A stretch of DNA of 64,000 nt from Fen-1362 sp049516395 (GTDB taxonomy: Bacteria; Planctomycetota; Phycisphaerae; Sedimentisphaerales; Anaerobacaceae), in the NCBI GenBank assembly GCA_049516395.1, contig JBEKTD010000006.1, forward strand, positions 62,001-126,000. Direction: 5' to 3'. The position numbers and the translations under genes were made by a program. Positions within the stretch are counted from its first letter, which is position 1; each line of letters begins with the position of its first letter. Shown here piece by piece: positions 53,405 to 61,880 of this stretch. A model generated the notes under the pieces. It did not search any database. It was not told the DNA's origin and worked only from the letters and a program-made list of their open reading frames with translations.

Positions 53405-54106
53405 GTGCGTACGTTTGAAATGGTAGTTAACGAAATTTTTCATTCGATTCAGGGAGAAGGAACGCTGGCGGGAATGCCGAGCGTGTTTATTCGCTTGGCG
53501 GGCTGCCCTGTTCAGTGCAAATGGTGCGATACAAAATACGCCTGGGACGCTAATGACGGCGAAGAACTCCCCATACCGGAAATAGTCAACAGAATTGTTC
53601 ATTGGCCCTGCCGATATGTGGTGATAACGGGCGGTGAGCCGATGGTGAATCCGGAATTGCCCGACCTTGCCAAGGCGTTAAAAAAACGAAACAAACATAT
53701 CACGATTGAGACAGCGGGTATCAATTTCGTCGCGGGTTTGGCCTGCGACCTTATGAGCATAAGCCCGAAGCTGTCTAATTCAGGCAAAAAAACAAAAACG
53801 ACGCCCCTTCGACAACAAAGCTCAGGGCAGGCCGACCCATTTTCCCCCGTAAGACAGTTAATCAGGCAATATCCGTATCAGCTTAAATTCGTGGTGGATT
53901 CACCAGATGACCTGCCGGAAATTCAGCAGGCCGTGGAGCAAATCGGCGGGGTATCCACGGAAAAAGTAATGCTTATGCCACAGGCGAAGACCAGAGATGA
54001 GCTGATTGCCAAATCGCCTATGGTCGCACAATTATGCAAAGAAACGGGCTATGTGTTTTGCCAGCGGCTGCATATTCTGCTTTACGACGGCGCAAAAGGA
54101 AAATAG
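53405..54106 (+). CDS. queE: 7-carboxy-7-deazaguanine synthase QueE (with inserted repeat)
   Basis: 233 aa radical-SAM enzyme. FHSIQGEGTLAGMPSVFIRL leads to the cluster Cys residues C34, C38 and C41 in AGCPVQCKWC. VITGGEP is the SAM-binding strand. The segment around residues 134-143 (TTPLRQQSSGQ) is encoded by a palindromic repeat, in frame, in a loop between SPKLSNSG and YQLKFVV. The GTG start at 53405 is chosen. ATG 53420 is possible but lacks a ribosome site. QueD is not in the window. Confidence 0.94.
   Translation: MRTFEMVVNEIFHSIQGEGTLAGMPSVFIRLAGCPVQCKWCDTKYAWDANDGEELPIPEIVNRIVHWPCRYVVITGGEPMVNPELPDLAKALKKRNKHITIETAGINFVAGLACDLMSISPKLSNSGKKTKTTPLRQQSSGQADPFSPVRQLIRQYPYQLKFVVDSPDDLPEIQQAVEQIGGVSTEKVMLMPQAKTRDELIAKSPMVAQLCKETGYVFCQRLHILLYDGAKGK
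53805..53832. repeat. Palindromic repeat inside queE
   Basis: CCCTTCGACAACAAAGCTCA followed by GGGCAGGC. The frame stays open. Compare 1203-1224 and 22781-22800. Confidence 0.65.
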
Positions 54107-54108
54107 GA

Positions 54109-54173
54109 ATTTCAGATTGCAGATTTCCGAAGCGGGCCCTGCGCTCCGCTACGTGTCGGATTGCGGATTTAAT
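54109..54173. repeat. Interrupted heptamer tract after queE
   Basis: ATTTCAG, ATTGCAG and ATTTCCG (54109-54129), a 30-base GC-rich interruption, then ATTGCGG and ATTTAAT (54160-54173). Confidence 0.55.
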
Positions 54174-54212
54174 GGTAAAGGACGGGCGGGTGAAAATGGC
54201 GATTGACTTTTA

Positions 54213-54240
54213 GTCATCAATCGTCAATAATCAATCGATT
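54213..54240. repeat. Heptamer tandem repeat before tRNA-Leu (4 units)
   Basis: Units are GTCATCA, ATCGTCA, ATAATCA and ATCGATT, ending 5 bases before the tRNA. Confidence 0.55.
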
Positions 54241-54245
54241 AGCTC

Positions 54246-54330
54246 GCCCAGGTGGCGGAACTGGCAGACGCGCCAGCTTGAGGGGCTGGTAGGGGTTTCC
54301 CCTATGCAGGTTCGATTCCTGTCCTGGGCA
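54246..54330 (+). tRNA. tRNA-Leu (anticodon GAG)
   Basis: 85 nt. The acceptor stem GCCCAGG/CCTGGGC pairs perfectly and the discriminator is A. The anticodon arm is CCAGC-TTGAGGG-GCTGG, the variable arm is long (TAGGGGTTTCCCCTAT), and the T-arm carries GGTTCGATTCC. CCA is not encoded. Confidence 0.96.
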
Positions 54331-54369
54331 TTCTTCCGATTTATTATTTTTGATTTTCAATTTGATACT

Positions 54370-55038
54370 TCAGGAAAAAGATTCCTGACCCATTTTTTCA
54401 TCTGAAAGCCCCATAGCAATCTTCTTTGCCAAATCACCAAATGTTTTTATTGCACCGGTATCAATATAATATAAATTCGAGAATTTGAATCGTTGCCAAA
54501 ATGAGATGTCTTTCCTTAAACGTGATTCCAAGGAGTCGAAAGTCCGCACTCCCATCAAAATTATTTCGGTTAATACCCGGGGAAAATTTTGTCTACTGAT
54601 AAAACTGTTCAATGCCGTTGAAGGCCTAAGGTCTTTAACATCGATGCCCCTTTGAGATAAATTCTTTTTTAGCGTCAAAAATACCGCTGCACTCAGGCTT
54701 TCTCTGCCAAGCAGTTTTGTCGGGCAAATGACTTCCTTTTTTGCATGTTGTGAGACAAAGACACATAAATCCCAAACAGTTTTTTTCTTTTCCGGCAATA
54801 TTGCATTTCTCCAATCCGAATATGAGACATTAATCTTGAACTTTTCATTATTGGCTTTATGTAGTTGTTTCCAAGGTAAAAAATCCATACTAATTCTCCA
54901 CTCGTATATTGTCGTATCTCGTTTTATCTCCCAACCATTTCCCTCTACTTCTGGGTCAACGAAACTGACAAGCAGATGCTCTTCCTGCAATATCGCAAAT
55001 ATTTCTTCTGGAGTGTAATTTCGATAAGTGTTCTTCAT
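54370..55038 (-). CDS. Unknown protein, 222 aa
   Basis: A soluble, Lys-rich protein with no signal or membrane helix. It begins NYTPEEIFAILQEEHLLVSF and has PSTALNSFISRQNFPRVL in the second half. I do not recognise the family. The gene is more A+T-rich than its neighbours and lies directly behind tRNA-Leu, converging with it, which suggests acquisition by transfer. No integrase is nearby. Confidence 0.7.
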   Translation of the reverse strand: MKNTYRNYTPEEIFAILQEEHLLVSFVDPEVEGNGWEIKRDTTIYEWRISMDFLPWKQLHKANNEKFKINVSYSDWRNAILPEKKKTVWDLCVFVSQHAKKEVICPTKLLGRESLSAAVFLTLKKNLSQRGIDVKDLRPSTALNSFISRQNFPRVLTEIILMGVRTFDSLESRLRKDISFWQRFKFSNLYYIDTGAIKTFGDLAKKIAMGLSDEKMGQESFS

Positions 55039-55067
55039 TTTTCTCTACCAACATCAAAATCTTCACA

Positions 55068-55541
55068 CTAATCCGGGATAATCAGTTTGCTGCCGGGGAT
55101 GAGGCGGTTGGGGTTAGGCAGGTTGTCGCCATTGGCAGCGACGATTTTACGCCATTGCTTCGCGGAGCCATAGTATTTGGCGGAGATAGAGGAAAGAGTA
55201 TCGCCCTTCTGGACAATGTGGATGCGCTGGTGCGCATCGTCGCTCGTGACTCGTGACTCGTTGCTCGGGGCAGGCGTATCTCGTATTTCGTTGCTCGTAT
55301 TTGGTATTTCGCTGCCCGATACTCGATTCTCGATACTCGAAGTCGGTGTGCCATCCGTTGATTGGGGCGAAGAAACAGGTGGAGAAACATAAGGCGGTGT
55401 TTTGGGAGAAGGGTTCGCGTTGGATGCTGCTTCGAGGGCACGGGCCTTTGCGCTGAGACTGGGCAGGGTAGAAAGCCAGATGACAGCAGCCGCAGCCAGT
55501 GTTACGCCGATTGCCAGACCTATTTTAAAGTCCTTTTGCAT
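55068..55541 (-). CDS. LysM-domain membrane-anchored protein
   Basis: 157 aa. An N-terminal hydrophobic anchor (IGLAIGVTLAAAAVIWLSTL) is followed by a Pro/Ser-rich linker (about 45-100) and one C-terminal LysM domain, VQKGDTLSSISAKYYGSAKQW through NRLIPGSKLIIPD, which binds peptidoglycan. The linker from about residue 67 to 100 is encoded by heptamer tandem repeats. LysM proteins of this type usually locate to the cell wall face of the membrane. Confidence 0.88.
   Translation of the reverse strand: MQKDFKIGLAIGVTLAAAAVIWLSTLPSLSAKARALEAASNANPSPKTPPYVSPPVSSPQSTDGTPTSSIENRVSGSEIPNTSNEIRDTPAPSNESRVTSDDAHQRIHIVQKGDTLSSISAKYYGSAKQWRKIVAANGDNLPNPNRLIPGSKLIIPD
55243..55342. repeat. Heptamer tandem repeat inside the LysM gene (13 units)
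   Basis: Four units (CTCGTGA, CTCGTGA, CTCGTTG, CTCGGGG), a 9-base break, then nine units of the form YTCGNNN (CTCGTAT, TTCGTTG, CTCGTAT ... CTCGAAG). It is the longest tract in the window and is translated throughout. Confidence 0.75.
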
Positions 55542-55615
55542 ATTACCGACACAGCGTAAAAACCGGAGGGAAAAGGCGGCTATCCCCCTTTTCCTCCCGG
55601 AAGTTAACCAAACAA

Positions 55616-58600
55616 TCAGTTCTGCTGTTGTTTAGGGGCTGGTTTTTTGACTGCCATTTGCCCTCTTATTAGTAATATCGGCGCAGATATCGCGATTGAT
55701 GAATATGTTCCTTCGATGACGCCGAAGAGCATAGCGTAGTTGAAGCCCCTGAGTCCTTTGCCGCCAAAGACATACATAACAAAGACCACTAAAAACACGG
55801 TTGTGCTGGTCAGGATTGTCCTGGAAAGAGTGGCATTGATGCTGTCGTTGATAAGCTGGGGAGTGAGGATTCCTTTCCTGCGGTTTTCGCGGATACGGTC
55901 GTAAATGATAATGGTATCGTTAATTGAATAGCCAAGCAGGGTAAGGAAGGCGCCGACCATAGTCATATCAATCTTGAAATCGCTGATAAGCAGCTTTGGG
56001 CCCCAAGCGGTGGCGGCAATAAATGCGCAGCACATCAATGCGCCCATAGTAGCGGTGGTATCGTGGGCAAGCGTAATGACGCCGCCCAGACCGTATCGCA
56101 CATCACCAAATCGAAGCCCCAGGTAAATCAGCATAGCAATCAGGGACAAAATCGCGGCAATCAAGGCAGCGGTCTTGGCCTCTTTTCCGATGGATGGGCT
56201 TATCTGCGTTACGTGCGACAGGGACGAGGCGATTTGCATCGCATCGATAACCTTGGCTTTTTCGCCATCGACGAACTGAATCCATACGTCGGAATCCTGC
56301 TGGCCGGCAGCGATTTCGGGTTCCGAGGCGATATAAACGAAGGATTTGACCGGCATATTGGGGTCCATTTTTTTAAGGTTCGAATCGAGGACCCGGTAGG
56401 CATACCAGTTGACGCCCCTCATATCAGGTTTAAATTTGAGGTCTTCAAGCCTCTGACTGATTTCGGCGGCCGGGGCACTGGTTCCAAGCTCGCACCTGAC
56501 AGCAACGCCGCCGACGAAATCGACGAGGTCGGGAGAATTCTCAAGCATCGATTCGGTTATTTTTTCTGCGGAGACAACTTTGGGCTGGAGGTTTTTACGT
56601 ATTTCGAGCTGGTCTCCGAAGGTAACGAGAATGGCGTTTGAAACTATTTCGTCAAACTGCGGGTCGGAGATATTGGCGTCGGGGAAGGCCGATTTGAGAA
56701 CATCGGCGACTGTGTTTTTGTTTAACTGGCTTGTGCTGACGGCAAAGGCATGGCCCGATTTTTCGGGCGCAACAACGAGATGGGGCATTTCGGCCTGCTG
56801 GGCGGCAGAGGCCTTTTTGACGGCCGCGGTAACCGATTCGACAGTCCACTGGCCTGTTGAGAAGGCGACGACCGTCTTTGTTTTATTTGTCTCGGTTGTG
56901 GTAATTTCATATTGCCTGCCTGTGTCGCCGACACTGTAAACAGTTGCGGCCGCGATTGCCTTGTCATTAAGCTTTTCGCCTTCTTTATGGATTCTGTCTT
57001 CGACCTGCTGCCTGTCGAGTTTTGCGCCTTCGACGAGGTCGATTTGGGCACTGGTTCCGCCCGTGAATTCGATATCATACTTGTTATTTTTGGAGTCATC
57101 CCTCATAAAGAAGAGTGTTACGCCGCCGATAGTTAAAATACCGGAAATGACGAGGAACACCGGCAGGGCCTTCATCCAGTCGATATTGGGCTTTCTAATG
57201 AGGTGCAAAAACACCATATGGTCTTTGACGATTTTATGTTTCAGAAGCCAGTCGAAGGACATTCGAGTTACAAAAAATGCGGTGAACAGATTCGATGCCA
57301 AACCCAACATCAGAGTAAGCGCGAAGCCCTTTATTTCCTCGGATGCCACCCAGTAAAGGATTAAGGCCGTCAGAATTGTGGTTACGTGTGAGTCGAAAAT
57401 CGCTCTAAACGCCCTTTCGTAGCCGAGTTTTATGGCAATGCCGATCGAGGCACCCTTTTCCTGTTCCTCTCGAATTCTTTCAAAAATCAGGATGTTGGTG
57501 TCAACGGCCATACCGATGGTGAGGATGACGCCTGCGATACCGGGCAGAGTAAATGTTGCGCTGATACCTGCCATAATAGCGAGCAGAAACAGGATATTAA
57601 GAAGAAGCGCTATAACGGCGATGACGCCGCCTTTTCTATAGTAAATGAGCATAAAGATGATTACGCACCCCAGGCCCACCTCTCCGGATTTCAATCCCTT
57701 CTGGAGATTATCAGCGCCGATGGAGGGACCTATGGTTTTGACGGAGACGGGCTGTTCGATGAGCCGGGCGGGCAGTGAGCCGGCGTTGAGTTTCGTGACC
57801 AAATCCTCAACCTGGGTCTGCGTGAAGGTGCCCATAATCTGGCCGTTGGTATAAATCCTGCCCTGGATGTTAGGCGCAGAGATTGCCACATTATCGAGGA
57901 CAATGCAGAGCGGCCTGTCGATATTTTTTCCTGTTACAGCAGAGAAAAGTTTTCCGCCGCGTTCATCGAGTTCGAAATCGATTGCGCGTCTGCCCTGCTG
58001 GTCCTGGCCGGGGGAGGATTTGATGAGTTTCCAGTCCCTCTGGCCGGCGTGGAGCACTGTTTCGTCTTTATTTTTCCTGTTGCTGGCGAGGACATAGGTT
58101 TTGTCGCCGAACTGTGCGATGACCTCCTTCCTGCCCGACTTCCACTCGGCTGGATTTTCGATTTCGAGCCAGACATACTGGTCGTCGAGAGGATATTTAG
58201 GTCCTTTTGTTTTGAGGGTTTCGACGTATGTGGTCATCTGGGCTGAATCGACTTCGGGGTGGTCGAGGGTCGGGAGAATTCTAAATTCGAGAATACCAGC
58301 GCCTTTGAGCATTCGCTGGAGGTCGCTGGGGTCATCAAGCCGGCCCCTGAAGGGGAAATAGGCGCTGTAGGTTTTTGCGACCTTGTCGATTTTGTCGGTC
58401 AATTCAGGGAATTCCTTTTTGAGAATCTCAATTGCCCTTTTGTTTTTGGCGGAACCGGGCGAGCCAGCTTCGAGTGCGGAAGTAACCTGGTCATTGGACA
58501 AGTTCAGCTTATGGAGTGTCTGCTTGGCCTCCTCATATTGACTGTTGACGCCAGTTTTAGGAGTAGTGAGGCGGTCAGCCACGTCGGCCCATTTGGCACA

Positions 58601-59296
58601 GATTTCGGTATAGCGAGTAAGCAGGTCAAGATTACCGTCGTCGCCGAGGTAATCGAGGATGGCTTGTTTTCTTTTATCATCATTGAGTTTGACCCATTCA
58701 ATGACCTTAATTTTAATATCGTCGAGTTTAAGACCCGCGAACTTGATTAAGCTTTCGGGCGTAGCCATCTGGTTTGCGAGGTTGTCTCTTTGTTTCTGGA
58801 GGGCTTTTCGCTCATCGAAGACCTTTGCGAAGTCATTGAGGATCTGCGCCCTGTCGTTGGAATCGCGGGCGAATTTTTCGAAGTCCTTTGCTCGCAGCTC
58901 CGCGGGTTTGGCGACAGAGCGTATAATGGCGGCCTGGGTAACATTTCCCGTCAAAAGATCGGTGAGGGCAGTTTCGTATTGCGTTCTTTTTTCCCTGGCC
59001 TCGGCGCTGGCGAGCGGCATCTGGATTTCAAATCTTGTGCTGCCCTGTGGTCTCCAGACGAGGTTTTGTATATTGGCGGGGTCAATACGGCGTCTCAGGA
59101 CGGTAATTACCCTTTCCGAAAGGCCTCTTTTCTCATCGGAGCTGAGGCCTTTTGCGTCGATTTCGTAAATCAAGCTTGTTCCGCCGCCGAGGTCGATGCC
59201 CGGCTTGAGGGTTTTGCTCGGCGGGTAGAGCGTCCATACCGCGAGGATAATCAAAGCAACAATTAATACGATTTTCCATGTTAGATTCTTACCCAT
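55616..59296 (-). CDS. secDF: SecDF fusion, protein-export membrane protein
   Basis: 1226 aa, SecD and SecF in one chain, each with six membrane helices. The SecD part begins with YPPSKTLKPGIDLGGGTSLIYEI, has a long periplasmic domain with GRIYTNGQIMGTFT, and helix block GMAVDTNILIFERIREE. The SecF part has YDIEFTGGTSAQIDL and GYSINDTIIIYDRIRENRR, with the conserved Asp and Arg used for proton-driven export. The SecD periplasmic region is longer than usual, with an extra charged, coiled-coil-like part (about 100-310). yajC lies 25 bases upstream. Confidence 0.95.
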   Translation of the reverse strand: MGKNLTWKIVLIVALIILAVWTLYPPSKTLKPGIDLGGGTSLIYEIDAKGLSSDEKRGLSERVITVLRRRIDPANIQNLVWRPQGSTRFEIQMPLASAEAREKRTQYETALTDLLTGNVTQAAIIRSVAKPAELRAKDFEKFARDSNDRAQILNDFAKVFDERKALQKQRDNLANQMATPESLIKFAGLKLDDIKIKVIEWVKLNDDKRKQAILDYLGDDGNLDLLTRYTEICAKWADVADRLTTPKTGVNSQYEEAKQTLHKLNLSNDQVTSALEAGSPGSAKNKRAIEILKKEFPELTDKIDKVAKTYSAYFPFRGRLDDPSDLQRMLKGAGILEFRILPTLDHPEVDSAQMTTYVETLKTKGPKYPLDDQYVWLEIENPAEWKSGRKEVIAQFGDKTYVLASNRKNKDETVLHAGQRDWKLIKSSPGQDQQGRRAIDFELDERGGKLFSAVTGKNIDRPLCIVLDNVAISAPNIQGRIYTNGQIMGTFTQTQVEDLVTKLNAGSLPARLIEQPVSVKTIGPSIGADNLQKGLKSGEVGLGCVIIFMLIYYRKGGVIAVIALLLNILFLLAIMAGISATFTLPGIAGVILTIGMAVDTNILIFERIREEQEKGASIGIAIKLGYERAFRAIFDSHVTTILTALILYWVASEEIKGFALTLMLGLASNLFTAFFVTRMSFDWLLKHKIVKDHMVFLHLIRKPNIDWMKALPVFLVISGILTIGGVTLFFMRDDSKNNKYDIEFTGGTSAQIDLVEGAKLDRQQVEDRIHKEGEKLNDKAIAAATVYSVGDTGRQYEITTTETNKTKTVVAFSTGQWTVESVTAAVKKASAAQQAEMPHLVVAPEKSGHAFAVSTSQLNKNTVADVLKSAFPDANISDPQFDEIVSNAILVTFGDQLEIRKNLQPKVVSAEKITESMLENSPDLVDFVGGVAVRCELGTSAPAAEISQRLEDLKFKPDMRGVNWYAYRVLDSNLKKMDPNMPVKSFVYIASEPEIAAGQQDSDVWIQFVDGEKAKVIDAMQIASSLSHVTQISPSIGKEAKTAALIAAILSLIAMLIYLGLRFGDVRYGLGGVITLAHDTTATMGALMCCAFIAATAWGPKLLISDFKIDMTMVGAFLTLLGYSINDTIIIYDRIRENRRKGILTPQLINDSINATLSRTILTSTTVFLVVFVMYVFGGKGLRGFNYAMLFGVIEGTYSSIAISAPILLIRGQMAVKKPAPKQQQN

Positions 59297-59321
59297 ATCA
59301 AATCCTTGTTATATCCGGCTT

Positions 59322-59744
59322 TTATTGTCCTTCGTTCGAAAGGTTTTTCCCGATGGCGGAGGCCGCCACTTTGATTTTGGTATTGTTCGACTCATCAACT
59401 TTGAGGGTAACTTCGTCACCTTTGACGTCAACGATGATGCCGATGATGCCGCCGATAGTCCTGACTTTATCGTTCTTTTTGAGGGATTGAATCATCTGCT
59501 GCTGCTGCCGCTGGCGTTTTTTCGGCTCACGGAACATAATGAAGTACAAAATCACAAAAATGCCGACGATGAAAACAAGCTGCATAATCGACGAGGAGTT
59601 CCCGGTGGATGTGTGCCGCGAGGTATTTGGGTCGGGAGAGGCAACGGTCCCGGTTGTGGTCTGATTTTGGCCCACCGGTTCGGCAGGGACCTCCGACTGC
59701 CCCTGGGTTTCGGTCGCCTGTGCTATTATCCACAAATTTTCCAT
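59322..59744 (-). CDS. yajC: Preprotein translocase subunit YajC
   Basis: 140 aa. One membrane helix (LVFIVGIFVILYFIMFREPKK) is followed by the conserved MIQSLKKNDKVRTIGGIIGIIVDV. A Gln/Thr-rich N-terminal extension of about 50 residues (TETQGQSEVPAEP) precedes the helix. I chose ATG 59744 with AAGG upstream. It is cotranscribed with secDF. Confidence 0.95.
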   Translation of the reverse strand: MENLWIIAQATETQGQSEVPAEPVGQNQTTTGTVASPDPNTSRHTSTGNSSSIMQLVFIVGIFVILYFIMFREPKKRQRQQQQMIQSLKKNDKVRTIGGIIGIIVDVKGDEVTLKVDESNNTKIKVAASAIGKNLSNEGQ

Positions 59745-59960
59745 ATTTGTCATCCTTACAAAGATTTACGCTAACCAATAAGGTAAACGGGGAATCATAA
59801 TGCATCCGTGGAAAATAATCAACATCGAAGATTCGGCAGTAAGGCGAAAGTTTTTGACAGTTTTGGTTAAGGTGGTATAATTTAAGGGTTTACAGCGTGG
59901 TATGACGATATATCCTGATAGGCAATTGTTTTTCGAGTTTAATTATACGGGGAAAACAGG

Positions 59961-60938
59961 ATGTCCAAAAGAAGGGACGTTCAAAGCGTAATACTGGCAA
60001 CGATGGTCGGTCTGGTATTATTGCCGGCCTGGGGTTGCGCAAACCGGCAACAGGCGGTGGCGTTATACGTTGACGCCGTTGAACTGCGGGAGCTGAACGA
60101 CAACGATAAGGCAATTGACAAGCTCAACCAGGCGACAAAGGTTGACAGGCGGTTCTCGCTGGCGCAATCGCTATTGGGAGAGATTTACGAGCAGAAGCAG
60201 GAATATCAGAAGAGCGCGGCGGCGTATGGCGCTGCGACCCAGCTGAACCCGTGGTCATTCAGGGATTATTTCAGTTTGGGGCGGGTTTACCAGACGATGA
60301 AAGAGTTTACGCTGGCGGTGAAGGCATATCGCAGGGCGTGTGAGCTTAAGCCCAATAATTTTGAGGCAAATCTCAAAACCGCCCAGTGCCTTTACGAGGT
60401 AAACGATTACAGCCAGGCGATTGTGTACGGCAAAAGGGCTGAACGGATAGACCCGAACGCCGAGGAGCTTCACCAGCTTTTAGGCAATATATACGATTCG
60501 CAGAAGGATTATGAGCAGGCGGTGCGGTCGTACAAGCGTGCGCTGGAGATGGACAGCGACAACCCCGGGGTAATGATGTCTCTGGCGATAGCGTATCTGC
60601 GAACCAAGCGCATTGAGCCGGCAAAGGAATTATTCACGGCGGTGACGCAAATGCAGCCGACGAATAGTTCGGCGTATCAGTATATCGGTTACTGTTATCT
60701 GCAGTTGAACGACGTAAACCAGGCAATCGATAATTACAGGCAGGCGATAAAAATCAACAGCTATGACTGGGAGGCGTACCGCGGGCTTGGCGTGGCATAT
60801 ATGACCAAGGCGAAGGCGGAAAACGACGCGGAGCTGAAGGCACAGGCAGTGGAGCTGTGGCGGCAGTCATTGAGCATCAAGCCGGACCAGCCGAGGCAGG
60901 ACCGGCTTATCAAACTGATAGAGAAATACTCGAAGTAA
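59961..60938 (+). CDS. TPR-repeat lipoprotein
   Basis: 325 aa. A lipoprotein signal (VILATMVGLVLLPAWGC, Cys at about 26) precedes about seven tetratricopeptide repeats between residues 32 and 310, for example AAAYGAATQLNPWSFRDYFS and AVRSYKRALEMDSDNPGVMM. TPR proteins are scaffolds, and the partner is unknown. It is divergent from yajC, and lspA follows after 20 bases. Confidence 0.88.
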   Translation: MSKRRDVQSVILATMVGLVLLPAWGCANRQQAVALYVDAVELRELNDNDKAIDKLNQATKVDRRFSLAQSLLGEIYEQKQEYQKSAAAYGAATQLNPWSFRDYFSLGRVYQTMKEFTLAVKAYRRACELKPNNFEANLKTAQCLYEVNDYSQAIVYGKRAERIDPNAEELHQLLGNIYDSQKDYEQAVRSYKRALEMDSDNPGVMMSLAIAYLRTKRIEPAKELFTAVTQMQPTNSSAYQYIGYCYLQLNDVNQAIDNYRQAIKINSYDWEAYRGLGVAYMTKAKAENDAELKAQAVELWRQSLSIKPDQPRQDRLIKLIEKYSK

Positions 60939-60958
60939 CAGCAGAGGACAGAAGCCAG

Positions 60959-61516
60959 ATGACAAATGACAGAGAACCGAAGATGCCGTCTTCCGTCCTC
61001 GCTCCTCCGTTTCCCGGAATTCGTCATATTATCTTCTGGTCAATCTTCGGGGGCGGTCTGGTATTCGACCTCTGGACGAAAAAAGCGGTGTTTGCCTGGC
61101 TTGAAAATGTGCAGGGACAGGGCATAGCAATAATAAACGGTTTCCTGCGGCTGCAATTAGCCATCAACCCGGGGGCGGCATTCGGAATAGCAGGCGGACA
61201 CAGGGCGATGCTGGTGTCGGTATCGGCGGTTGCGCTGATAATTATTTTGGCGGTATTTATTTTCGCGCTGATGGAAGGGAAAATCGTTGTTGTCGCGCTG
61301 GCCTTGTTCGCAGCCGGGATATCGGGGAATCTTTACGACCGGGCGTTCAACGGGGGATTTGTGCGTGATTTTATTGATGTTGTGTATTGGCGCGGGAGGC
61401 ACTGGCCTGCGTTTAACGTGGCGGATTCGATGCTTTGCACGGCTGTGGGGCTGTTGATTATATCGAGTTTACTCAGTCCGAAATCTTGTCAAACACCTGC
61501 TCATCCACAAAAATAG
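60959..61516 (+). CDS. lspA: Lipoprotein signal peptidase LspA
   Basis: 185 aa. It cleaves the signal of prolipoproteins in the inner membrane. Four hydrophobic helices are visible, with family motifs LAINPGAAFGI, GNLYDRAFNGGFVRDFIDV and FNVADS carrying the two catalytic Asp residues. I chose ATG 60959 with GAGG upstream. ATG 60983 is possible. Its 3' end overlaps the convergent DUF151 gene by 44 bases. Confidence 0.94.
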   Translation: MTNDREPKMPSSVLAPPFPGIRHIIFWSIFGGGLVFDLWTKKAVFAWLENVQGQGIAIINGFLRLQLAINPGAAFGIAGGHRAMLVSVSAVALIIILAVFIFALMEGKIVVVALALFAAGISGNLYDRAFNGGFVRDFIDVVYWRGRHWPAFNVADSMLCTAVGLLIISSLLSPKSCQTPAHPQK

Positions 61517-61868
61517 GTGCACCGGAGGCGGCGCCGAGGGCAATCGCATCGGACGGGCGGGAATCAACCTCGACGATTTTGCCGTTCAAGCTGAGGACTA
61601 CCCTTGCGTAGAAGGTGTGGTTGCGGAGGTCGTTGATGATTATTCTTTCGATGCGGGCGCCGAGGGAAGTGATTATGTTGTCGAGCAGGTCGTGGGTCAT
61701 AGGCCGGGGTGGCAGGATACCTTTTAGCCGGCGGTCGATTGCGAAAATCTCGACGATGCCGATGACGATGGGGAAGCTTCGCTGGCCATAGCGTTCCTTG
61801 AGAACGATTATCTGCTGGTCGGACGACTCGTTTATTATTATTTTCGAAAGTTCGACTTCGATTTCCAT
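61473..61868 (-). CDS. DUF151 bifunctional nuclease family protein
   Basis: 131 aa. Family blocks are IIVLKERYGQRSFPIVIGIVE, PRPMTHDLLDNIITSLGA and VDSRPSDAIALGAASGAPIFV. Members have been reported to have DNase and RNase activity, but the cell role is unsettled. It starts 12 bases after the valS stop with AGGGGGGCGGG upstream, so it is probably cotranscribed with valS. Confidence 0.92.
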   Translation of the reverse strand: MEIEVELSKIIINESSDQQIIVLKERYGQRSFPIVIGIVEIFAIDRRLKGILPPRPMTHDLLDNIITSLGARIERIIINDLRNHTFYARVVLSLNGKIVEVDSRPSDAIALGAASGAPIFVDEQVFDKISD

Positions 61869-61880
61869 CCCGCCCCCCTT

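Noticed and set aside
55243..55342. CRISPR-like array
   Set aside because: The repeats are 7 bp, contiguous and degenerate, with no spacers and no cas genes in the window.
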